Under the pieces are notes generated by a model, which worked only from the letters and a program-made list of their open reading frames with translations, was not told where the DNA came from and searched no databases. A program made the position numbers and the translations under genes. From Fragilaria radians (lineage: Eukaryota > Bacillariophyta > Fragilariophyceae > Fragilariales > Fragilariaceae), in contig CAAAJI010000723.1 in NCBI GenBank assembly GCA_900642245.1, positions 18,263 to 30,063 on the forward strand: a stretch of DNA of 11,801 nt, given 5' to 3'. Below, piece after piece: positions 1-7,840 of this stretch. Numbering within the stretch: the first letter of the stretch is position 1; each line of letters starts with the position of its first letter.

Positions 1-1
1 T

Positions 2-938
2 TGGAACCCGGAAGTACTCCCGTGGGGAGTAACAGATACTCCATGGAATCCGTCCTCATTTTCTGATCAAATGGCAGACAAGTTTTATCAGCAAGTCATT
101 GACACTGAAAGTTACAATATTTGTCTAGATCCTACTGCTAGAAGTCAAACATTGTCCTTTTATGACCCTTCCAAATCACAAATTGATGTTTTCCCAGGAA
201 AGCCTGCTTATCTAATCTTCTATGCTGACACAGTACAAAAGACTAATATTGATAATTCCATCTTAGTAAATGTAGATCCTCATTACAGTAAGGCACTACC
301 CAGCAAGATTGATTATGAAAGATTGTCACCTTATTTTGCATTTAGGCCACATGATGTCATACAGCATAAGACAAACTACACAATTAGCCAAGTCTACTGT
401 TCGTTATCCTATGTGATGCCACCTTAAAAGTCGGTTTCAAATGCTAAGATATAAGAGGTTAAATGAAGTTATTGCTACAGATACTTATTTTTCTTCTACC
501 AAGTCTATTGAAGGATGCCATTGTGCATAAGTCTTCGTTGGTATGACTTCCAAGATGTTATATGTAGCAGGAATGAAGACTGAGTCTGAATTTCCAGATG
601 TCTACCTTGATTTTATCAGGCAACACGGTATACCATCTGCACTCAGAAGAGATACTGCAAAATCTGAAATGAGTCAGAGAGTTTGTCAAATCCATAGAGA
701 TCTAGTCATTGCTGATCAATGGACAGAGCCACACATCCCATGGCAGAACCCTGCAGAGCTAAATGGTGTTAAATACTTAAAATCATATGCTCAAGTATTA
801 TTAGATAAAACTGGTGCACCCGATACCATGTGGTTTCTGGCACAAGATTATTTGGCCCATGTCCATAATCTAAGTGCACCCCGTCAAATACCAGAACAAG
901 TCTCAAGGGGTGGACACCAGATATCTCCCATATCCTAA
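2..938 (+). pseudogene. copia pol, integrase segment (broken)
   Basis: This is the integrase part of the polyprotein, which would insert element cDNA into chromosomes. The frame is open from base 2, so the Met at 71 is internal and not a start. Frame 2 runs to a stop at 425-427; coding similarity then moves to frame 0 near 420, giving a frameshift. A TAA at 528-530 interrupts frame 0 in a Gln position, consistent with CAA to TAA. All three catalytic acids survive: Asp in ATDTYF (480-482), Asp in RRDTAKSEMS (651-653) and Glu in PWQNPAE (756-758), with 34 residues between the last two, as expected for a DDE integrase. Frame 0 ends at 938 after a further frameshift near 911-914. It is a pseudogene of a family that is normally intact and about 1,400 residues long. 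Confidence 0.88.
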
Positions 939-1961
939 TGTTTTATTGGTTTGAACCTGTTCTGTATTTAGATCCTCTTTCGAAATTTCCTGAAACCACT
1001 TAGAAACCTGGACACTTTGTAGGTTTTGCAGACAATGTAGGAGACAAACTGACATTCAAGATCTTGAAGAATGATCTAAGCACAGTATTACACAGAAGTG
1101 TTGTCAGGTCTGCAGCAGATGCCAATCATTGAAACAAACGAGTATCGTTTAAGCCAGATGTCCAAGAAATGATTAATAAGTTAGATATGATGCCATGTAA
1201 TCTTCCTAGAAATAGGTAGTCTAAACAGAAAACAAGGAAGCAGAATGATGATGTGCCAAACAGAACAAGATCCAAAACAGGTCATTTGGACCAAAATGTT
1301 GGAAATAGGACTAGGTCAAAGCTACAAGCCATCTGTAACTCAAGCAGTCAAGAAGTCTTCTTCCCTTTGTATGATGCAGCTATGCTTAAAGGTCATGAGA
1401 ACTTCAAAATGTTAGATCTTCAATTAGGAGCTACTCAGTGTCAAATATATCATACTGCTTTGATGGGATCTAAGTCTCAAACTGAACTAGATCGTATACA
1501 TCAACTGCATATACTGGACATGTCAGAGGATGACAATGATAGGTCATGGGAATGTACCAAGGTGCTCAAGTATTGCAAAGAAATAGGTATGAACACAAGT
1601 ACAAATCATAAATGTCTAGTAGAATGGAATGATATTAACAAGTCACAGTCATGGGTGGATGTCTTTGCATTATATCTCAGCAACCCTACACCAGTCATCT
1701 CGCTTGCAAGGGACCAAAACCTTCTTAATAGAATGCCTTTTTGTCATCTTATACGGTATTGTAAGATCAAAACACCTATGGAAATTACTAGGGTATGTAA
1801 GGCTTCATCAAGTCCAACCATCAAATATTAATTTGGAATTCAAGTTCCCAAGGGAATCAAGAATGCTATCAACTTAGAGAAGAAAAACGGTAATAATCTA
1901 TGGGAAGAGGCTACTAAGACAGATCTTAAACAACTTACTGATTATGAGACATTCATAGTAC
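914..1961 (+). pseudogene. copia pol, integrase C-terminal/linker segment (broken)
   Basis: Frame 2 continues the polyprotein from the shift near 914 to about 1961, linking integrase to reverse transcriptase. In-frame stops are TAG 1001-1003, TGA 1130-1132, TAG 1217-1219 and TAA 1829-1831, and between them the sequence still reads as sensible protein. The segment is rich in basic and polar residues at 1220-1330 (two copies of NRTRSK), then carries stretches such as KSQTELDRIHQLHILDMSED. No catalytic residue is expected here. The TGA at 1130 sits where an Arg codon (CGA) would fit, and the TAA at 1829 where a Lys codon would fit, so single-base decay explains most breaks. The segment ends at a tandem CTTG duplication (1961-1968) that throws the frame into the reverse transcriptase. 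Confidence 0.8.
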
Positions 1962-2773
1962 TTGCTTGATTCAGGGGAGGACATACCTAAGGGATATCAA
2001 AAGATTCCATATCATATAGTATTTGATGTCAAATATGACTTAAGACACAAAGCAAGATTGGTCGCAGGTGGTAATTGGACGGTCAATGACAAAGAAGATT
2101 TTTATTCAGGCGTTGTACGAATGGATACTGTAAGAATTAGGTTTTTCTTAGGAGAATTATATGGACTCTCCTGTTGTGCATGTGATATTGGAAATGCCTT
2201 TTTGCATGGTAAATCCAAGGAGAAGGTCTATATTACTGCAGGTCCAGAGTTTGGTGCAAGATTATGTGGAAGGAGTCTAATCATCAATAAGTCATTATAT
2301 GGATTGAAGACTTCTGCCGCAAGATTTCATGAACATTTAGCAGAATCATTACTCAGATTAGGATTCAAAAGAATAAGCATGACCCGGACTTATGGATGAT
2401 AGATAAAACATCACATTCTGAAAATGTAGCTACATATGTGAATGCTATTCTTATTCCCATGGCAGTAATTAAGTCCTTAGAAGGGATATACTTATTGAAG
2501 AATGTAGTTATTCCTGAGTACTATTTAGGTGGAAATGTGGAATTCCTTGGTGATGCATGGAAGAACCAAGGCTTAGGATTAGCTATCTCAGCCAGAACCT
2601 ATATCCAGAATGTCATTCCTAAGTTTGAAAACCTTTTTGGCAAGGAGCTAAAGCCCATCAAGACTCCCATGAGTGAAGGGTATCATCCAGAAATAGATGA
2701 CACACCATTATGTACCGAGGAAGATTCAGCTAATTGGATGTTGTATTTGGATAATTGCCTTGGGAAGGTTTGA
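1962..2773 (+). pseudogene. copia pol, reverse transcriptase domain (broken, active site lost)
   Basis: RVT_2-type reverse transcriptase. Visible landmarks are RHKARLVAGGN (about 2048-2080), motif A CDIGNAF with Asp at 2184-2186, and KSLYGLKTSAARFHEHL (about 2289-2339). Frame 0 runs from 1962 to a stop at 2397-2399, and homology moves to frame 2 near 2370-2375, which continues to 2773. The catalytic YVDD box reads YVNA at 2435-2446, so both metal-binding Asp residues are gone. The next residues jump from ILI straight to PMAV, suggesting a 12-bp in-frame deletion. The frame shifts again near 2730, with a few residues lost. The TTG at 1962 is not a real start; it simply follows the previous frame break. 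The enzyme would be inactive even if the frame were intact. Confidence 0.88.
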
Positions 2774-3500
2774 TATTGCCTATGCTACATCTGCTATGAG
2801 TAGATTCAAGATGTCACCTAGAGAAGGCCATTTGAAAGCTGTTAAGAGAATTCTAGCTTACCTTAAGACCTTTCCAAAGGGGAGGCTTATTATTGATACA
2901 GCATATCCAGATCACTCCGTATACCCTGTCGAGGATCACCCTAATTGGAAGGATTTCTATCCAGATGCTGAAGAAGAAATTCCAAACGACCTTCCTATGT
3001 CAAAGGGACCAAAAGTCCGGATGACAGTCTATGTGGATGCAGATCATGCACATGATTTAGTAACAAGAAGATCCATCACAGGTATACTTATGATGTTGAA
3101 TAATACGCCAATCAGGTGGGTGTCTAAACGTCAGAAGACAGTAGAGACTTCAACTTATGGTTCGGAGTTAGTAGCGTCTAGGAATGCCACAGAACTCATA
3201 TTGGAAGTAAGGTTCATGTTGAGGTCATTAGGTTTGGATTTAGATGGCCCAACTCTAATGCTAGGAGATAATATGTCAGTGGTTTTAAATACTTCAGTTC
3301 CTTCAAGTGTCTTGAAGAGAAAGCATAATGCGATCGCGTACCATCGTGTCCGAGAAGCTGTTGCGGCTAAAGTGATGAGGTTTGCATATGTAAAAAGTGA
3401 TGAAAATGTCAGTGACATCCTGACAAAGCCCTTAAGTAATGAAAAATTTCATTATCTGGTCAAAAATTGGTTGTTCCGTGTCCCTGACATTAAAAAATGA
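2733..3500 (+). pseudogene. copia pol, connection and RNase H domain (best-preserved part)
   Basis: Frame 0 is uninterrupted from about 2733 to the stop at 3498-3500. It starts in the reverse transcriptase thumb (GRFDIAYATSAMSRF; GHLKAVKRILAYLKTFP) and ends in a complete RNase H of the copia type. The four acidic positions are present: Asp in YVDADHA (3036), Glu in STYGSELVA (3165), Asp in LGDNMS (3267) and Asp in VSDILTKPL (3414). RNase H removes the RNA strand during reverse transcription. The domain ends about 75 bp before the purine tract, a normal copia spacing. The Met at 2697 belongs to the wrong side of a frame break and is not a start. Nothing suggests that this segment is expressed alone. 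Confidence 0.88.
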
Positions 3501-3576
3501 AAGTTTATTTCTATTTTAGGATATTTAGTGATTAGGATATATTTACACAAAAAAAACATTTACATGTTAGATGTTC

Positions 3577-3590
3577 AAGGAAGGAGGAGG
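3577..3590 (+). other. polypurine tract of the left copia element
   Basis: AAGGAAGGAGGAGG is a 14-base run of purines only, lying 77 bases after the pol stop. It is the expected place for the primer of plus-strand DNA synthesis in an LTR retrotransposon. Ten T-rich bases separate it from the first TG (3602), so the exact LTR start is uncertain. Confidence 0.6.
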
Positions 3591-3601
3591 TTTATTTTTA
3601 T

Positions 3602-3920
3602 TGTGATCAGATGTACCGTCAGATATTAGGGGAGTAGAAAGATATTGTGATAGTTTATATATTTTAGTGTTACCAGTTGGAAGTGGACTGGTTGAGTACT
3701 GTCAAGTAATCGCGATGCTCTGGGTTCGAATCCTACATTACGAAGGATATTTTTGGAACTTTAACTATTATTCCGTTTTATTCGTTATAGATACTCTTCA
3801 TTGTCATTTTTTCAGTTACTTTTATCAAGGATATCTAAAACTCGCTAAACAAGATCATTGATTGTTAAATCTTTGGTACGTTAGAGAAGTTAAGATATAT
3901 GTTAGAATATCTTTGGCACA
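3602..3920 (+). repeat. candidate 3' LTR of the left copia element
   Basis: The segment follows the purine tract, begins TGTGATCAG and could end TTGGCACA, giving TGTG...CACA ends. No second copy is in the window because the 5' end is cut off, so the call rests on position only. Near its right end are an 8-bp inverted repeat (GTTAAGAT 3889-3896 and ATCTTAAC 3920-3927) and an imperfect direct repeat built on ATCTTTGG. The tRNA-like segment at 3665-3743 lies inside it. From 3921 to 4073 the DNA is AT-rich and I see nothing further. Confidence 0.3.
3665..3743 (+). other. tRNA-like segment with a consensus B box
   Basis: GGTTCGAATCC at 3723-3733 matches the RNA polymerase III B box (GGTTCGANNCC) exactly. 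Upstream, CAGT and ACTG flank a 9-base D-loop-like segment, and TAGTGTT (3665-3671) pairs with ATTACGA (3737-3743) at five of seven positions. The anticodon arm does not fold convincingly, and the T stem has one mismatch. It could be a decayed tRNA, the tRNA-derived head of a SINE, or an element-borne promoter. It is not a functional tRNA gene as read. Confidence 0.3.
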
Positions 3921-4073
3921 TCTTAACGGTTCAGAAAAGAGTTTGCAACGGTAAATATAGCGATCTTCTTTATCGCTAAGATAGCAAATAGTAAATTAAA
4001 TTATAGGCTCACAACTTACACAAAATAATAATTTATAGCTTAATTTTATTTTATAACGAATTTATCTTTCCAA

Positions 4074-4740
4074 ATGGTTCAAGTATCTACCACGCAGTAT
4101 GAAGAAAACACTACCATGAAAACAACCTTATTCCTAGCAACCTTTGACAAGATCTATGATTCTCAGAAATCATTCAACAACTTAAGCCAGAAACTTGCCA
4201 GTCCACATTATAAAACCATTCATTGCAATGGTCTCCCCATTATTCATTGTAAAAGCAAGATAGTCCTTGATGCTGAACTGCTCAAAGAGATCATTGGATG
4301 GTACTACACTAGCTTAAACCACCATGGCCAAGATCAAACATACAAAGCAATTTCCTTTGTTTTCTATGCAAATCACATGGAACGATTGGTCCGCAAATAT
4401 GTCAAAATATATAAAATCTGCAAAAATCTCAAAAATCCCTCCAAAAAGTATGGTATTCTTCCGGAACTGGACTCCATCTACATACAACCCCTGAGAAGTC
4501 ATTCAAATTGACCTTTTTGGTCCGTGGTCTTCAATGATATCAATGGTGTCACACGCCACATCCAGGGACTTTCCATTATTGATGTTTCCACCCGTTGGAC
4601 GGAACTTTGCCCTTATTCATCTAATCGTTCAGAAGACATTCCGTTGCTTGTGGATCAACAATGGTTCTGTTGTTATCTACAACCCTGTGCTGCCATCTTT
4701 GATAACGGCTCTGAATTCTCCTCTGAATTCTTTGAGCTTC
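4074..4740 (+). pseudogene. Ty3/gypsy-type integrase fragment (truncated, frameshifted)
   Basis: The first ORF (4074-4511) carries an H2C2 zinc-binding domain of gypsy integrases: WYYTSLNHHGQ (4299-4331), then a run ending KIYKICKNLK and YGILPE. Two of the four zinc ligands are replaced: Tyr at 4305-4307 where the first His belongs and Tyr at 4410-4412 where the first Cys belongs; His 4323 (or 4320) and Cys 4419 remain. The catalytic core follows. Its first Asp lies in IDLFGPW (4510-4512) in frame 1, behind a TGA and a shift. Frame 0 resumes near 4524 and reaches the second Asp in IFDNGSEF (about 4696-4719). The fragment stops after FFELL near 4740, before the catalytic Glu, exactly where the repeat at 4741 begins. 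No gypsy protease, RT or RNase H is adjacent. Confidence 0.75.
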
Positions 4741-4840
4741 TGCCTCACGGCGCTATAGCTTATAAAATAGATGTAATGAATCCTTTTATGTCTTTAACCT
4801 ATAGGTAACCTAACGCTGAGTCAGAGCTCAGGAACTAAAG
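4741..4840 (+). repeat. imperfect direct repeat, left copy
   Basis: This copy is collinear with 5340-5450. TGCCTcACGGCgCTATAGCTT (4741-4761) matches the other copy at 19 of 21 positions. Both copies then have AATGAAT at +34 or +33, and an identical 16-base CTGAGTCAGAGCTCAG (4816-4831). A third shared segment, AACTAAAG, follows. Its left edge coincides with the end of the gypsy integrase fragment. It may be an LTR-like terminus of a short element. Confidence 0.6.
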
Positions 4841-4859
4841 AAGATCTGAGTCAGATCTT
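4841..4859. promoter_or_regulatory. perfect 9-bp palindrome around TGAGTCA
   Basis: AAGATCTGA and TCAGATCTT are exact reverse complements around a single G (4850). The core TGAGTCA (4847-4853) is the classic AP-1/Gcn4-type bZIP site. Further copies lie at 4817-4823, 5419-5425 and, as TGACTCA, at 6211-6217. The site sequence is directly seen; any binding protein in this organism is inference. Confidence 0.35.
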
Positions 4860-4938
4860 AGTGGACTAAACTAAACTAAAGGTACGGTAACTAACCTAAA
4901 GATACGGTAGGACGGTTCACCGAATGGCACTTGCTTCC

Positions 4939-5265
4939 CTAATTGGAGCGTGGAGATGCGGGGTGTAAGCGGCAAATATTGATCTGTTCACAAACAGCAG
5001 CAGTCATTGCTGGGATAAGACAAAATTGTTGAAGGCCTCTTGGCAAGGCCAAAGTTTTCAGAATTTTGTCGAAGGTGCAAAACAATTCGAGAACTTCTTC
5101 AACTTTGGTTGAGTTTAGTTTGTGATATTCGTGAGTGATCTTCTGGGAGTTGGGATTGTTGGGATCAAGAGGAATGTCAATGGTGACATATCTATCCTTT
5201 TGTTGTGTGGAATCAAGGTCTCCTTTCTTCGGGAAGATAGAAAAAGGGCAGTTTGCGGAACTCAT
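4939..5265 (-). pseudogene. antisense Gag-like fragment of an LTR retrotransposon
   Basis: A 108-residue open frame. Its middle part (about residues 25-75) contains YVTIDIPLDPNNPNSQ followed by a helical-looking stretch (VEEVLELFCTFDKILKTL). This resembles the opening of the Gag capsid region in stramenopile gypsy-type elements, where a beta-rich 'LDP...S' segment precedes an 'EE' helix. There is no signal peptide or membrane segment. The frame ends abruptly at 4939, and the C-terminal half of Gag and its zinc knuckle are missing. It lies antisense to the flanking integrase fragment and inside the two direct repeats. The family call is from memory and modest; it could instead be a chance ORF. 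Confidence 0.35.
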
Positions 5266-5339
5266 GTTGACAAGGAAATGAATGGTCTGACGGATCAGAA
5301 ACGAAACGGATTCTATTAGGTCGAGGAGTAAATTTACTG

Positions 5340-5450
5340 TGCCTTACGGCACTATAGCTTTGTTGTTGATACAATGAATTTCCTTATAAGTTAAACTAAA
5401 GACTACGGAAACTGAATCTGAGTCAGAGCTCAGAGGATGAAGAACTAGAA
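5340..5450 (+). repeat. imperfect direct repeat, right copy
   Basis: This is the second copy of the 4741-4840 repeat, same orientation, starting 599 bp downstream. It shares TGCCTtACGGCaCTATAGCTT (5340-5360), AATGAAT (5373-5379), the 16-base CTGAGTCAGAGCTCAG (5418-5433) and AACTAAAG (5447-5454). Small insertions separate the shared blocks, so the pair has diverged substantially. Confidence 0.6.
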
Positions 5451-5483
5451 CTAAAGTTACTAAAGATTTGATTCGAAAATTAA

Positions 5484-5730
5484 TTAAGATTCCAACCATA
5501 CCGTACTGGTAGATGCATTGACAATACAGCAAACCCAATGATAGCAGAAATTGAAACCATAATAAAAAATCGAAATCCTACATCAGTATCCAAGACTAGG
5601 ACTGACGCTGGAAACAAAATCTTGCAATCTCACAAATTTTGCGAGATTCACGGCAATTGTGGCCATTTGACGGCCTAATACAGGGTGATTTGCAAACAAC
5701 GATTGGAATATCAAACCGGTAACAGTGATA
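5484..5730 (+). pseudogene. Gag-like zinc-knuckle relic
   Basis: Frame 0 is open from 5484 to a TAA at 5676-5678 and reads sensibly for about 17 residues beyond it. The notable part is HKFCEIHGNCGHLTA (5631-5675), with Cys 5640, His 5649, Cys 5658 and His 5664, followed after the stop by Tyr where another Cys would fit. Gag proteins of stramenopile Ty3/gypsy elements often carry a CxxH-G-x-C-x-H...C knuckle of this form, which binds element RNA. This is a low-to-moderate call by pattern. It is on the opposite strand to the 4939-5265 fragment, so the two are unlikely to be halves of one undisturbed Gag. Confidence 0.4.
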
Positions 5731-5760
5731 AACAAAAAGATAAAAATAAAAAATAATTAA

Positions 5761-6024
5761 ATACCTAGATACACAACCCGTTCTGTCTCCAAAAAGACTC
5801 GTGAAGAGAACAACAATGTCACTGTGAAAAACAACAATGACAATGTATCATCCGCCAGTTCCAAACTAAACCAAATTGAAGAAGCTTTGAAATCAATGAT
5901 GAAGAACAAACATAACATAAACATTAAAATCAGCAATGAAGTAAGAGTCCAATGTTACGGAAACAAAAAATGCAGGTTGGTTAAACTTTGGATGGATCTC
6001 TGCTGCCGTAGTGATAAAGCGTAA
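5761..6024 (+). pseudogene. Asn/Lys-rich ORF, probable retrotransposon relic
   Basis: Frame 1 is open from 5761 to a TAA at 6022-6024, with the first Met at 5824. The reading is rich in Asn, Lys and Ser. It includes KLNQIEEALKSMMKNKHNINI, which could form a short amphipathic helix or coiled coil. I recognise no domain. It follows the zinc-knuckle relic by about 80 bp in another frame, so it may be the region between Gag and protease of the same dead element. It may equally be a random low-complexity ORF. Confidence 0.2.
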
Positions 6025-6847
6025 TGGGAACTGGCAACTATTCTAATAATATCTGTCGATAATATTGTGTTTTGATTAATATTTCTAAGTTACGTACGGT
6101 ACATTTATCTACAGTATCTATAGTAGTGATCACAAAGTCACAGATCAATTAGTTATTAGTTTTAGTTTTGGTTAGTGAATCTGAATCAGGCCTTCTCTCT
6201 TCTATGTATCTGACTCAGGATTAGAAAAGTATTTTGGTCTTTAACGTATAAGGAATCATTACCAAAAAGCTTTACATTGAGGCACTAAGCCCTAGGCACC
6301 TTGTTAGGAAGATAGAAATAAGTTGTTCAGGTAATTGTGAGCTAAAATAAAGTTTATCACGTGTTTGCATTCATGTTATCCAATCATTTTGAAGTTTCTT
6401 GACAGCATGTTTCAATTACCATTGCATTATGAGGCATAACTCTTGCAAACAAATATTTAACATACGAAATGATCAAAAAGTAATTTAAAACGGCAAAGCA
6501 GTATGGAATGATGTTGCAAAAGATATGATGTAGCGCATCTGCGTACTGGAGAATGTCATTGGGAAATGCACACTATGACAATTAGGACTGCTTGATATTG
6601 AAAAGAAGCAATGTAAGCATAATCAAAAAAGTTAAAGTGCTATGGTGGCAGTCAAGTACGAATATAACCAGCATATGGTTGATTCTCACGTTTGATTTAC
6701 GTAATGTTGACTAATGATAGCTGGAATAGATTTCAATAGATTGGGTGATGAGGACGTTTCAATACTAGACCTTCCTGCCCAATACTTGAAAATCATGCAC
6801 CGACTATTCATGAATTTCAATATGGTCATCTTGATTTCCCAAAATTT
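6025..6847. other. non-coding stretch downstream of the HSF-type gene
   Basis: No open frame of note on either strand and no RNA gene recognised. It is AT-rich with a TGACTCA site at 6211-6217 and TTAG-rich DNA at 6155-6180. The latter faintly resembles the reverse complement of the repeat zone at 4801-4880. The 3' untranslated region of the - strand HSF-type gene must lie in its right part; I see no clear AATAAA on that strand near the stop. Confidence 0.5.
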
Positions 6848-7840
6848 TCATTCAACAGATTTTTTTTCAACAACATTACTAATCTCTTGATCGATAATAT
6901 TACTGTCATCTTTATGAATTGTACCCTTGATCTGAAGTAAGCATGGCTTCATTCGGTAAAAATCAGGGGCTTTGGACCGTCGTGATGTCTCATTTTGTAT
7001 TATAGATGTGACATTTTTGACGCGTCTCATGTAGCTGCACAGTAGAGGCCGACCTTTCAGAAAGAGCTCATGGTAGTATCCCCCTTTATCAGGACCTGAG
7101 CGGATTCTTACAAATCCATAAAGATTAAGCTGCCTTTGAAATGAGCTAAAACGGTTTAATCCGAGGTATTTAGGTAAAATCTCTTCAACGAATCGTTCCC
7201 TATTGTTCACGGAAAAAGCCCGACCGTGAAGGAAGAATGATACAACACCATCCTTCCCATTCATTTCAACATCGCATAGCATTCGATGCAACTTTTCTGG
7301 GAATGGATCGATCACGCCACCTCGAATCCCACACATTCCTACCGGATCGTCCCATGAAGATACGTCAATATATTTCCGATTGCATTTGTTGCGGCGCAGA
7401 GCTAAATACATTGGCCAGTCTAGTTCATTTATTTGTTTTTCCTGATGCTTATTGGTGGTTTTCTGATCCGATTTACAACCTTGAGTCAAGGATACGATCT
7501 TATCTGTAGCGAAGGGGCGTGATGATTCTTTAGGGGGGGAATAACGCTTTAGATTCATTCCATGACACTGAGTCAAAGCTGCAAGAGTTTGATTACGTCC
7601 TTCTTCGAAAGCTTTATCCATCAGAAAAGTCTTTCGCATGCAAGACTCTTCTGATTCTGAAAGAATGATGAAAGTTGAACGAGGAAGCGATTTTTCAACG
7701 TCTTCCACGTTAATCGACAAAGGGGCTTCATGATTCTTGATCAATGGAGCTAAAGTTTCATCGACAACGTTGTTCCGAGCTAATTTATCCCATCTAACTG
7801 GGGTTGGTATTGGGTATTCGAGTTCGATTGGTTTCTCCAT
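6848..7840 (-). CDS. heat-shock-factor-type DNA-binding protein
   Basis: An intact 330-residue ORF without introns. Residues about 179-276 form an HSF DNA-binding domain. It opens FPEKLHRML, continues VVSFFLHGRAFSV (199-211) and FVEEILPKYL, then gives the recognition helix with the signature RFSSFQRQLNLYGF (230-243), and closes GPDKGGYYHELFLKGRPLLC (249-268). HSF domains are winged helix-turn-helix folds that bind inverted nGAAn repeats in the nucleus. The first 178 residues are unlike known domains, polar, with an acidic SESEES patch near 61. Only about 54 residues follow the domain and I see no leucine-zipper-like HR-A/B trimerisation repeat. The ATG is the first after an upstream in-frame TAA near 7894 and has A at -3 and G at +4. 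It is the only undamaged gene here. Its target genes cannot be told from the sequence; stress response is a family-level expectation only. Confidence 0.92.
   Translation of the reverse strand: MEKPIELEYPIPTPVRWDKLARNNVVDETLAPLIKNHEAPLSINVEDVEKSLPRSTFIILSESEESCMRKTFLMDKAFEEGRNQTLAALTQCHGMNLKRYSPPKESSRPFATDKIVSLTQGCKSDQKTTNKHQEKQINELDWPMYLALRRNKCNRKYIDVSSWDDPVGMCGIRGGVIDPFPEKLHRMLCDVEMNGKDGVVSFFLHGRAFSVNNRERFVEEILPKYLGLNRFSSFQRQLNLYGFVRIRSGPDKGGYYHELFLKGRPLLCSYMRRVKNVTSIIQNETSRRSKAPDFYRMKPCLLQIKGTIHKDDSNIIDQEISNVVEKKSVE

Larger units (their letters stand above)
1..3920 (+). mobile_element. Ty1/copia (CoDi-like) LTR retrotransposon, 5'-truncated and degenerate
   Basis: Coding remnants lie in the copia order: integrase (D at 480, D at 651, E at 756), reverse transcriptase (motif A Asp at 2184) and RNase H (D 3036, E 3165, D 3267, D 3414). 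Integrase ahead of reverse transcriptase separates Ty1/copia from Ty3/gypsy. The reading frame is open from base 2, so the left window edge cuts the element; its Gag, protease and 5' LTR lie outside. A purine tract at 3577-3590 marks the start of the 3' LTR zone. The right boundary at 3920 is a guess from a TGTG...CACA pair. Similarity to diatom copia pol is from memory of the family and was not searched. The reading frame is broken many times, so the copy cannot make a working polyprotein. Confidence 0.9.

Noticed and set aside
528..1831. Non-standard genetic code with reassigned stops
   Set aside because: TAA, TAG and TGA all interrupt the left pol along with several frameshifts, whereas the HSF-type gene reads cleanly with the standard code; decay is simpler.
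3155..3418. A - strand ORF of 87 residues
   Set aside because: It is a shadow of the well-conserved RNase H frame.
3667..3861. A 64-residue + strand ORF after the purine tract
   Set aside because: It lies in the presumed LTR and tRNA-like zone, has no recognisable motif and is short.
5344..5538. A - strand ORF of 64 residues across the right direct repeat
   Set aside because: The repeat sequence explains it, and the left copy does not preserve the frame.
7237..7509. A + strand ORF of 90 residues
   Set aside because: It is wholly antisense to the conserved HSF-type gene and has no recognisable content.
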